Positions 1-6,262 of a stretch of 13,006 nt of DNA are shown here, piece after piece. This stretch comes from an uncultured Ruminococcus sp. (GTDB lineage Bacteria; Bacillota; Clostridia; Oscillospirales; CAG-272), in assembly GCA_902778205.1 (NCBI GenBank), contig CACYWX010000105.1, positions 1 to 13,006 of the forward strand. The letters run 5' to 3'. The translations under genes were made by a program, and so were the position numbers. Positions within the stretch are counted from its first letter, which is position 1. The number at the start of each line of letters is the position of its first letter. The notes beneath the pieces were generated by a model that had not been told where the DNA came from, searched no databases, and was given only the letters and a program-made list of their open reading frames with translations.

Positions 1-22
1 CTTCAAGGGAGTTCCTCTTTTG

Positions 23-54
23 GTTCTTTTCTCCTCGATAAAGGAGAAAAGAAC
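23..54. terminator. Perfect 13-bp hairpin downstream of cas3
   Basis: Arms 23-35 and 42-54 are exact reverse complements (GTTCTTTTCTCC against GGAGAAAAGAAC, plus one T-A pair), leaving a 6-base loop. It lies about 60 bases beyond the cas3 stop codon on the minus strand. Neither side is followed by a clean T run, so a role as an intrinsic terminator is only plausible. It could also be one copy of an interspersed palindrome. No coding sequence is visible in 1-114. Confidence 0.5.
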
Positions 55-80
55 AACGTTCACCTTGATTGTGCGAGTAT

Positions 81-99
81 TTGAGCGGATTGCTATAAT
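81..99 (+). promoter_or_regulatory. Possible extended -10 promoter, antisense to cas3
   Basis: TATAAT at 94-99 is preceded by TGC at 91-93, an extended -10 element like the ones in the good promoters of this window. No convincing -35 box lies at 16-18 bases; TTGTGC at 69-74 is 19 bases away. A transcript would run rightwards from about 106 into the 3' end of cas3, on the antisense strand. This is a sequence match only. Confidence 0.3.
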
Positions 100-114
100 A
101 TAAATGGTTCGGGT

Positions 115-2260
115 TTAAAAGATCAGTTCGGATTCTTCGGCGTTTTTCAGACCGGTGTCGGCATCGTAGAGATCCGGGTCCGCGAGGATCGAGAGATTTT
201 CGCCGATCGGTTCGAGATGGCCCGCGTCGAGCATGGCCTGATAGTCCCGCCTCCGGAGGCTGACCGTGTCCGGACCGAGCATGCGCAGAAGCCCCCGGGT
301 CGGACCGGTGTGACGGAGCGCGCCGAGCAGCCCGTTGTTTTCCGGGCACGGAACCGCGACGGAGCAGTCGCCGCTGTCGATGATACGGAAATCCTCCGCG
401 ATTCCGGCAAAGGGCATGCCCTGCGGGATCCGGCCGAGAATGTCTGCTTCATCCAGCGAGGACGCGTCCTTCAGCTGATAAAGAAGGAAATCGAAATACG
501 CCGAAACGGCTTCCGGGGAGGAGATGTCTGGGCAGGTCCGGAGCGCCCGCTTCGCCGCTTCAATGTTCTTGCGCAGAAACGGCGGCACGGATTCCCCGGA
601 TTCAAAGATGCGGACGACGCTTTCCTCCGCCGGCCTGCGGTTCTCCCGGTTGCATCGTCCTCCCGCCTGGATCATGGAGTCCAGTCCGGAAAGCTCTCGG
701 TAAACCGCCGGGAAATCCACGTCCACACCGGCCTCGATCAGACTGGTGGAGACCACGCGGCAGGGAAGTCCGTCCCTCAGCCTCCGCCGGATCTCGTCCA
801 GCCTGCTTTTCCGGCTGCGCGGAGTGAGCCGGGTCGTCAGGCAGAAGCATCCGTCTCCGCCCGCGGACCGTTCGAACAGCTTCTGCGCGTGCCGGATCGT
901 ATTCACGATGCAGAGAGACTGGGGCTCCCGGTCCAACGCCTCCGTCAGCGCGTCGTCGTCCGTCGGACCGATGTCCTCATACCGGACGCGGCGGAAAACG
1001 TCGTCCGTCCGCTTGTCGCCGGGGCAGAGCTCCCGGATGGCCCCGCCGGGATAAAAGAGCGGCTCCGCGAAGATCCGGTTCAGCTCCGGCTGCGTGGCGG
1101 TGCAGAGAACGGCGGTGCATCCGAAGTGCTTCACAAGCTGGGAAACCGCGTACAGACAGGGACGCAGGACACGGACGGGTAGAGACTGGGCCTCGTCGAA
1201 GATGAGAACGGATCCGGAGACATTGTGCAGCGGGGCGGTTTGAGAAAAAGGACTCAAAGAACTGGACGGAGGTCGTGACGATGATCGGCGCGTCCCAGTT
1301 CTCCGCGGCCAGCCTTTTCCGGTTAGCCTCCTCATCGTTTTCGTCCGCCGACCGGAAGTCCGCGCTGCTGTAGTGGGCGAGGACGTTTTCCCGGCCGAAG
1401 ATATCCGAGAAGACCTTCGCGGTCTGCTCGATGATGGATTGGTAAGGGATGACGTAAATCACCCGCTTCATTCCGTGACGGAGCGCGTGTCTGAGCGCGA
1501 ACGCCATGGAGGACACCGTCTTGCCGCCGCCCGTGGGAACGGTCAGGGTGTACAGCCCCGGGTCCGCGTCCGCCTTTCGGATCAGCGAAGATAAAATCTC
1601 CGTGCGCTTCCTGTTCAGCTCCGTGGTCGGATCCCGCCATCCGGCAAGCACGGCGTCCAGCCTTTCGTTCAGCGCTTCCAGGCTGTCGTACTGTCCCCGG
1701 TCCGCCTCTCCGCCCAGCATGAAGGCTTCCGTGTCGAGAAAATCCGCGTCCACGAGGCAGGAAAAGAGCATGTGAGTGTAGAAGAATACATCGTGGGGAG
1801 GCCCGACCCACTCGGGATGATGGCGGGCAGGAAGCTCGGGGACACGGACTGCCTCCCGATAGGAGGAATAGTCATCAATGTACCTCCCCGCCACCGCCTT
1901 CAGCCGCCCCAAAAGCGTCCCGTCCCCGAAATAAGAGGACCTGTTCCCGAAATCCGGGAGTCCGGCGTGGTGTCCTGCGATACAGGCCGCCATGATCGGG
2001 TCCTGATAGAGCTTTACCGCCTCCAGCGCCCCTGCGGTGGAATGGTCCACGCGGACAGAAGCACCGGCCAGACGCCGCGCGAATCCCGAGGAGCTTTTCC
2101 CGTCGTCGTGATGGATTCCCATCGCATACGCCGCCTCCCTCGCGCCGAAGGCCTCGGCAAAGGCAGACGCCCGCTCCGCCGTTCCTTCCGCATGATCCTT
2201 CAGCGTCTGGATCCGGGAGCGATCCTCCGAAACGTGGGCAAGAATTTCATTCACCATCAT
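115..2260 (-). pseudogene. cas3: Type I-C Cas3 helicase-nuclease, frameshifted
   Basis: Cas3 is the HD nuclease and SF2 helicase that degrades DNA marked by Cascade. The first reading frame (2260 to about 1235) carries the HD domain: H23, H51-D52 within HHDDGK, H97-H98 and D171. It also carries Walker A, TVPTGGGKT, at residues 240-248. The second frame (from about 1233 to the stop at 115) carries the DEAQ box (LIFDEAQ), CTATQPEL, the motif V region STSLIEAGVDVDFP and motif VI (QAGGRCNR), then a C-terminal DPDLYDADTGL typical of I-C proteins. Joined, the protein would be about 715 residues, normal for the family. The frames meet at 1231-1240 just after FFSNR. Family members usually have a short Cys/Arg-rich stretch before LHN; here only four bases remain, so roughly 14 bases seem lost (inference from memory of the family). 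GAGG at 2264-2267 lies 3 bases from ATG 2260 and 6 from the second ATG at 2257, which may be the true start. A sequencing or assembly error is possible. Confidence 0.88.
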
Positions 2261-2285
2261 GTACCTCGATTCAAATTGTATTGTC

Positions 2286-2314
2286 AGGATACCACATTTT
2301 GACTATTATGTCAA
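2286..2314 (-). promoter_or_regulatory. Proximal cas3 promoter (P2)
   Basis: Read on the minus strand, TTGACA (2314-2309) is followed by 17 bases and then TATCCT (2291-2286), with an extended TGG just before the -10. Transcription would start near 2279, giving a leader of about 20 bases before the cas3 ATG. This is the simplest promoter for cas3. Confidence 0.7.
2299..2314. promoter_or_regulatory. Possible operator over the P2 -35 box
   Basis: TTGAC (2299-2303) and GTCAA (2310-2314) form a symmetric 5-6-5 inverted repeat. The right half is part of the -35 box of the proximal cas3 promoter, a position where a dimeric repressor could act. No regulator gene is in the window, and short repeats of this kind occur by chance. 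Confidence 0.3.
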
Positions 2315-2360
2315 TAGCTCAAAAGATTTTATGGAGAAAATATTTTTCCAACTGACTGGC

Positions 2361-2389
2361 TTGCATCTGCACGGGAAGTATGGTATAAT
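2361..2389 (+). promoter_or_regulatory. Plus-strand promoter (P3) towards the lone repeat
   Basis: TTGCAT (2361-2366), 17 bases and TATAAT (2384-2389) with extended TGG at 2381-2383. The -10 is perfect and the extended element makes up for a weak -35. Initiation near 2396 would run rightwards across the solitary CRISPR-like repeat about 100 bases on. It faces away from cas3 and overlaps the start of the transcript from the distal minus-strand promoter. Confidence 0.6.
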
Positions 2390-2409
2390 GATTTATCGGT
2401 TACAGTGGT

Positions 2410-2438
2410 TGAACGACTATAACAAAAACTTGATTGAA
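2410..2438 (-). promoter_or_regulatory. Predicted Cascade operator matching the pseudo-spacer
   Basis: On the minus strand, TTC (2438-2436) is followed by AATCA (2435-2431), TTT (2427-2425) and GTTAT (2423-2419). These blocks occupy the same offsets in the pseudo-spacer that begins at 2526. If one single-base gap is allowed in each sequence, the middle block becomes AGTTT and the match rises to 15 bases. The site lies in the first transcribed bases of promoter P1, where bound Cascade would block the polymerase. Confidence 0.5.
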
Positions 2439-2450
2439 GTTTCTGCGCAT

Positions 2451-2479
2451 ATAGTATCATTGATCTCGATATTTGTCAA
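2451..2479 (-). promoter_or_regulatory. Distal minus-strand promoter (P1)
   Basis: On the minus strand TTGACA (2479-2474), 17 bases, then TACTAT (2456-2451) with extended TGA before it. Initiation is expected near 2444. Either it gives cas3 a second, long leader (about 185 bases), or it drives a separate short RNA that would correspond to a CreT-type toxin. No short reading frame with a ribosome binding site is visible downstream of it, so the first option is simpler. Confidence 0.65.
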
Positions 2480-2496
2480 CCCTGCCGCCGTGTTTT

Positions 2497-2525
2497 GTCG
2501 CACTTTTTTGTGCGCGGATTGAAAT
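2497..2525 (+). repeat. Solitary degenerate type I-C CRISPR repeat
   Basis: It begins GTCGCAC and ends with the 11-base handle CGGATTGAAAT (2515-2525), the usual ends of type I-C repeats. The stem CGCAC (2499-2503) pairs perfectly with GTGCG (2510-2514) around a loop of six T. At 29 bases it is three shorter than the common 32-base I-C repeat, with stem and loop changed but the ends kept. No second copy is seen at spacer distance on either side, so it is not an array. Confidence 0.75.
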
Positions 2526-2556
2526 AATCAGAGTTTAGTTATGCAGAAACGAGGGT

Positions 2557-2603
2557 GGGACGGCCGTATGAGTATCCGGGAAACGGAGAAATGCGGCCGT
2601 CCT
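2557..2603 (+). other. Stem-loop after the pseudo-spacer
   Basis: GGACGGCCG (2558-2566) pairs with CGGCCGTCC (2594-2602), plus one G-T pair outside. Within the 27-base loop a second stem, TCCG (2575-2578) with CGGA (2584-2587), closes on GGAAA. It starts about 31 bases after the repeat, near a normal I-C spacer length, so it could mark or protect the 3' end of the predicted RNA. No T run follows, so it is not a standard intrinsic terminator. The rest of the gap to 2702 shows no further feature. Confidence 0.5.
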
Positions 2604-2702
2604 GTCGTTATTCAGCCTACCCCTTCCGAGCTCACGGCGCCGCCCCTCCTTCGGCTGAAATCCGGGCTTCCGGAACGACCCGCGCAAAGCCCTCTTCCCG
2701 TC

Positions 2703-2731
2703 TTGACAAAGCCGCCCGGGGTTGCTATAAT
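2703..2731 (+). promoter_or_regulatory. Consensus promoter of the lipoprotein gene
   Basis: TTGACA (2703-2708), 17 bases, TATAAT (2726-2731), with extended TGC at 2723-2725. All twelve core bases fit the sigma-A consensus. Initiation is expected near 2738, giving a leader of about 30 bases. Confidence 0.85.
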
Positions 2732-2768
2732 GGGATCAGATCGATCGTCATTCGGAGGATGATGCAGT

Positions 2769-4254
2769 ATGAAAAGAACGCTTTCCCTGCTGCTGGTCTG
2801 CGCCCTGATGCTGGCGGCGCTTCCGGCCTGCGGCGAGACGAAACAGGACGGCGGGACCGCGGACGGGCAGACCGCCGGTGCGGACGCGGCTGAACAGAAC
2901 GGGACGGATCCGGCGGCCGAACCGGAGGAGACGGAGGAGGACGTGCTGGCTCCCTACCGCTCCATCAGCCTGGGCGGGCGCACGGTCCATATTTCCGTCA
3001 GTTCCAACATTTCCGAGAACGGCGGCGGCATGCCCTCGTCCTATCCCTATATCGCGGGTCCCGACGAGCTGACCGGCGAGAGCGTGCAGGACAACGTCTT
3101 CGAGCGGAACCACACGGTGGAGGAGATGCTCTCCGTGAAGCTGGACTATCAGCCCCTGGATCTGAACTACGATCAGGTCCAGCCCTACGTGGCCAATCTG
3201 GTGGTCTCCGGCGACACCTCCATCGACTTCTACGTCAACGACCAGCTGGGCCTTCTCAACTGCGCCATGAACGGCTACCTGCTGGATCTGGCGGACAAGG
3301 CCAATTTCCAGGACTACTGGTTTGACTTCGACTCCGGCGCCTATTACGCCGACTACATGAAGAACCTGTCCCTGGGCAGCCAGCGGTTCCTCATGACCGG
3401 CGACTACTTCATCGACACGCTCCGGGCGGCCCATGTGCTGTATCTGAACAAGAACATCTGCGCCGATGTGGCGGGCTCTCCGGACGCCGTCTACGACATG
3501 GTCCTCGAGGGCTCCTGGACCCTGGACAAATTCAACGATCTGGTGGACGCCGCCTATTCGGACGCCAACGGCAACAGCACGGCGGACGACGAGGACCGGT
3601 ACGGGCTGTCCGGCCACTCCAAGGGCTGGAGCGCGCCCTACTACACCTTCTACTACTCCACGGACTCCCACGTGGTGGACTTCGACGACGCGGGCATGCC
3701 CTACATCAACGAGGCCAACGTGGACCGCATGAGCCTGGTGTCCGAGAAGCTGATCCGCCTGGACTCCTCCCAGGGCATGTACAAGACCTCCTCCGTGGCG
3801 GAGAGCCTGAAGAAGTTCGTGGACGGCCAGTCCATGTTCACCATGTTCCAGAAGGTGGGCGACATCGAGCAGGGCTCCATCCGTGAATTCGACGGCATGG
3901 GCGTGGTTCCCTACCCGAAGCTGGACGAGAGCCAGGCCGCCTACCGGACCCTGGTCCACGACACCGCCGGCCTACCTGCTGAACGACTACTACGAGGTGG
4001 CCCTGAAGAACAAGTACGCCCAGGACCGCACCTCCGCCCGCATGCTGGACATGGTAGTGGCGGGCATTTCCGCTCCCTTCGAGTTCGCCTACGAGCTGGG
4101 CTTCGGCGACGCCTCCTATCTGGCCGGCATCAGCTGGAATCCCGTGGGCGAGTCCATCACCCAGGGCACCGACGTCACGGCGTCCTCCTTCCAGAAGTAT
4201 CTGAAGCCCGCCAACAAAAAGCTGGCCAAGCTGATCGCGGCTTACGGAGGGTAA
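2769..4254 (+). pseudogene. Lipoprotein solute-binding protein, frameshifted
   Basis: This resembles the extracellular binding proteins of clostridial ABC sugar importers; the sugar cannot be told. The start ATG follows GGAGG (2754-2758) by 10 bases. A signal peptide ends in the lipobox LPAC with Cys21, then comes a Gly/Thr/Glu-rich linker to about residue 58. The body includes DANGNSTADDED (265-276), a Ca-binding-like loop common in such proteins. The first frame is sound to HDTAG at about 3957-3971. The protein continues in the next frame as AYLLNDYYEVALKNKYAQD and ends at 4254. The expected shift is one extra base or two fewer, modulo three. From memory of the family, about 30 residues are usually found between the HDTA and YYEVALK motifs, so a larger deletion is likely. 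No permease or ATPase genes adjoin it. The cause may be real decay or an assembly error. Confidence 0.75.
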
Positions 4255-4326
4255 AGGGAGAGACCGCCGCATAACGGGCAATGGTTCATCTGCCTTTTCC
4301 AAAACAAAGAGAAAAAGAAGCAAAAT

Positions 4327-4382
4327 GGGGCTGTCGCATTTCTCCGTTTTCCGGGAGTTCATGCGGCAGCCCCCGGGTTTTT
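4327..4382 (+). terminator. Intrinsic terminator after the lipoprotein gene
   Basis: GGGGCTGTCGCAT (4327-4339) pairs with ATGCGGCAGCCCC (4361-4373), with one G-T pair. An inner stem of CTCC with GGAG stacks in the loop. A run of five T (4378-4382) follows after CGGG. It ends the lipoprotein transcript before the tRNA promoter. Confidence 0.75.
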
Positions 4383-4469
4383 CGGGGTCCTCGAAAACGG
4401 TGATCTGTCCGCAAACGCGGCCGGTGTCCCTTCTCCGGTTTACGGGCAAAAATATTTTATCGTCAGCCC

Positions 4470-4498
4470 TTGACAAGCGGGGCTCGTTGTGCTATAAT
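4470..4498 (+). promoter_or_regulatory. Consensus promoter of tRNA-Leu
   Basis: TTGACA (4470-4475), 17 bases, TATAAT (4493-4498), extended by TGC at 4490-4492. The start is expected near 4505, about 36 bases before the mature tRNA 5' end. A perfect consensus suits a stable RNA gene. Confidence 0.88.
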
Positions 4499-4540
4499 AC
4501 CTTCCGTCGGCAGACCATCGGTCATCGATGGGTCCGATAT

Positions 4541-4622
4541 GCGGAAGTGGCGGAACTGGCAGACGCGCACGTTTGAGGGGCGTGTGGAGCATTCCATACG
4601 GGTTCAAGTCCCGTCTTCCGCA
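4541..4622 (+). tRNA. tRNA-Leu (anticodon GAG)
   Basis: Acceptor arms GCGGAAG (4541-4547) and CTTCCGC (4615-4621) pair fully, with discriminator A at 4622. The anticodon stem CACGT/GCGTG holds the loop TTGAGGG, placing GAG at 4575-4577, which reads CUC and CUU leucine codons. The T arm is ACGGG-TTCAAGT-CCCGT. A long variable arm (TGGA/TCCA stem) marks a class II tRNA such as Leu. CCA is not encoded and must be added after transcription. Confidence 0.95.
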
Positions 4623-4636
4623 TCTTTTTTGTTTTC

Positions 4637-4668
4637 AAAAGGCACGGCGTCCGGTCCGCGCCTTTTTT
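4637..4668 (+). terminator. Intrinsic terminator of the tRNA gene
   Basis: AAAAGGC-A-CGG (4637-4647) pairs with CCG-C-GCCTTTT (4656-4666) with one internal mismatch, and a run of six T ends at 4668. An extra T run at 4625-4630, directly after the tRNA, may aid 3' end formation. Confidence 0.7.
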
Positions 4669-4708
4669 CCGTCTCCGGGAGATCCGGCCCGTCCCGCCCG
4701 GAATCCGA

Positions 4709-4737
4709 TTGACAAAGAGCCGCTTTTGATGTATAAT
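4709..4737 (+). promoter_or_regulatory. Perfect-consensus promoter of the miaB-mut cluster
   Basis: TTGACA (4709-4714), 17 bases, TATAAT (4732-4737). Initiation is expected near 4744, about 28 bases before the chosen miaB ATG. No equally good promoter is seen before ricA or mutS, so these genes are probably co-transcribed. Confidence 0.88.
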
Positions 4738-4771
4738 CTATTTTGAAAAGATATTGTCTGAAGGGACCCGT

Positions 4772-6208
4772 ATGTCTGAACGATACATCGAATCCGCCGT
4801 CACCGATCCGGAGACCGCGGAGCATCTCGCCCACATCGGCGCCGTCCGGGCCCGGCTGGAAAAGGAAGGCCGGACCGGGGAGCGCGCGCCGAAATACTAC
4901 ATCCAGACCTTCGGCTGTCAGCAGAACGAAGCCGACAGCGAACGCCTGGCCGGACTCTGCGCCGCCATGGGCTACGTGAAGACGGCCCTGCCGGAGGAGG
5001 CCGAGCTGATTCTGGTGAACACCTGCGCCGTGAGAGAGCACGCGGAGAAGAAGGCGCTCTCCATCATCGGAAGCTACAAGCACATCAAGGACCAGAATCC
5101 CGCCCTGATCATCGGGGTCGGCGGCTGCATGGTCACCCAGAAGGCCCGGGCCGACAAGCTGAAGGGGAGCTATCCCTACGTCTCCTTCACCTTCGACACC
5201 GGAGCCGTGGACCGGGTGCCCGCCCTGCTGGACCATGCCCTGAACGGCGGAAAGCGGGAGTTCGTTCTCTCCGACGAATGGAAGATCGCCGAGGGGATCC
5301 CGATCCGCCGGGAGTCGAAGCACATGGCGTGGCTCTCTATCATGTACGGCTGCAACAACTTCTGCTCCTACTGCATCGTGCCCTACGTCAGAGGACGGGA
5401 GAGGAGCCGGTCCGCCGAGGCCATTCTGGAGGAAGCGCGGGCCCTCATCGACGACGGCGCCCGCGACATCACCCTCCTCGGCCAGAACGTCAACTCCTAC
5501 GACGGCGGTCCCTATGACGGCAGGAGAGTGGACATTGCGGAGCTCATGCACCGGATCTGCGCCCTGGACGGGGATTTCCGCCTCCGGTTCATGACCTCCC
5601 ATCCGAAGGACGCCTCCGACCGGCTCATCGGGGCCATGGCGGAGGAGGAGAAGGTGGTGAAGCACTTCCACCTGCCCGTCCAGTCCGGCTCCGACCGGAT
5701 CCTCCGGGCCATGAACCGGAAGTACACCGCCGGGGCGTATCTCGAGAAGATCGCAAAGATCCGCGCCGCGGTGCCGGACGTGTCCCTGACCTCCGACATC
5801 ATCGTGGGCTTCCCCGGGGAGACGGAGGAGGACTTTCAGGCGACGCTGGACATGATGAAGGCTGCGGACTACGACATGGTGTTCTCCTTCATCTACTCCC
5901 CCCGGGCAGGCACCCCCGCCGCGTCCATGCCGGACCAGGTGCCGCGGGAGGTATCCTCGGAACGGATGGACCGCCTTCTGGCCCTGGGAGCGTCCATTGC
6001 CGACCGCCGGAACGAACGGTTTGTCGGACGGAGGATCCGGGTGCTGGCGGAGGACGTGAGCAAGACGGACGCATCCATGCTGACCGGCCGGGGAGATCCC
6101 GTGCGCCCGGTCCATTTCGCCGGAGATCGCTCCCTCATCGGACAGTTCGTCGAGGTGGAGATCACCGGCGCGAAAACCTACTGCCTGGAGGGCAAACCCG
6201 TCCGCTGA
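4772..6208 (+). CDS. miaB: MiaB, tRNA (i6A37) methylthiotransferase
   Basis: MiaB is a radical-SAM enzyme that adds a methylthio group to isopentenyl-adenosine 37 of tRNAs reading UNN codons. Three cysteines of the N-terminal domain for one 4Fe-4S cluster are present in TFGC (residue 49), VNTC (85) and VGGC (119). The radical-SAM motif CNNFCSYC gives Cys194, Cys198 and Cys201. A TRAM-like tRNA-binding tail ends the protein. The length of 478 residues is normal. ATG 4772 is chosen because AAGGGA (4761-4766) lies five bases upstream; an in-frame TTG at 4754 would add six residues but has no site of its own. TFGCQQNE, with Gln where many MiaB have Met, fits the family. Being upstream of ricA-mutS is the conserved Firmicutes order. 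Confidence 0.96.
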   Translation: MSERYIESAVTDPETAEHLAHIGAVRARLEKEGRTGERAPKYYIQTFGCQQNEADSERLAGLCAAMGYVKTALPEEAELILVNTCAVREHAEKKALSIIGSYKHIKDQNPALIIGVGGCMVTQKARADKLKGSYPYVSFTFDTGAVDRVPALLDHALNGGKREFVLSDEWKIAEGIPIRRESKHMAWLSIMYGCNNFCSYCIVPYVRGRERSRSAEAILEEARALIDDGARDITLLGQNVNSYDGGPYDGRRVDIAELMHRICALDGDFRLRFMTSHPKDASDRLIGAMAEEEKVVKHFHLPVQSGSDRILRAMNRKYTAGAYLEKIAKIRAAVPDVSLTSDIIVGFPGETEEDFQATLDMMKAADYDMVFSFIYSPRAGTPAASMPDQVPREVSSERMDRLLALGASIADRRNERFVGRRIRVLAEDVSKTDASMLTGRGDPVRPVHFAGDRSLIGQFVEVEITGAKTYCLEGKPVR

Positions 6209-6262
6209 CGCGCAGGAGACAAAGAACCCGGCGGAATTATCGCAGAAAGGAAACAATCAACC

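Larger units (their letters stand above)
2396..2603 (+). ncRNA. Candidate crRNA-like regulatory RNA (CreR/CreA type)
   Basis: Predicted parts in order: promoter P3 with start near 2396, a leader, a solitary type I-C-like repeat (2497-2525), a pseudo-spacer from 2526 to about 2557, and a stem-loop (2557-2603). The pseudo-spacer matches 13 of its first 17 bases to the minus strand at 2435-2419: positions 1-5, 9-11 and 13-17. A TTC PAM (2438-2436) is directly adjacent, which is the known type I-C PAM. The target begins about 10 bases downstream of the start expected for the distal minus-strand promoter. Mismatches at positions 6, 12 and 18 are where type I Cascade flips bases out, but those at 7 and 8 weaken the seed. 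Known CreR and CreA RNAs use such partial matches to make Cascade repress without cleavage. Both ends and the function are inferred; a decayed array leftover is the alternative. Confidence 0.5.

Noticed and set aside
1231..1260. Programmed ribosomal frameshifting in cas3
   Set aside because: No slippery heptamer in the right phase and no downstream pseudoknot was seen, and residues appear to be missing, which frameshifting would not explain.
2319..2366. A 15-codon minus-strand frame as a CreT-type toxin peptide
   Set aside because: No ribosome binding site precedes the ATG and the codons show nothing distinctive, so it is not listed as a gene.
2259..2522. An 87-codon plus-strand open frame upstream of cas3
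   Set aside because: It runs through three promoters and the repeat, has no ribosome binding site and looks like no known protein; the AT-rich control region explains it.
2497..2700. A full CRISPR array downstream of the lone repeat
   Set aside because: No second repeat appears at spacer distance or anywhere else in the window, on either strand.
4604..6256. A 550-codon minus-strand open frame opposite miaB
   Set aside because: miaB on the plus strand has all its cysteine motifs, so the opposite frame is a shadow.
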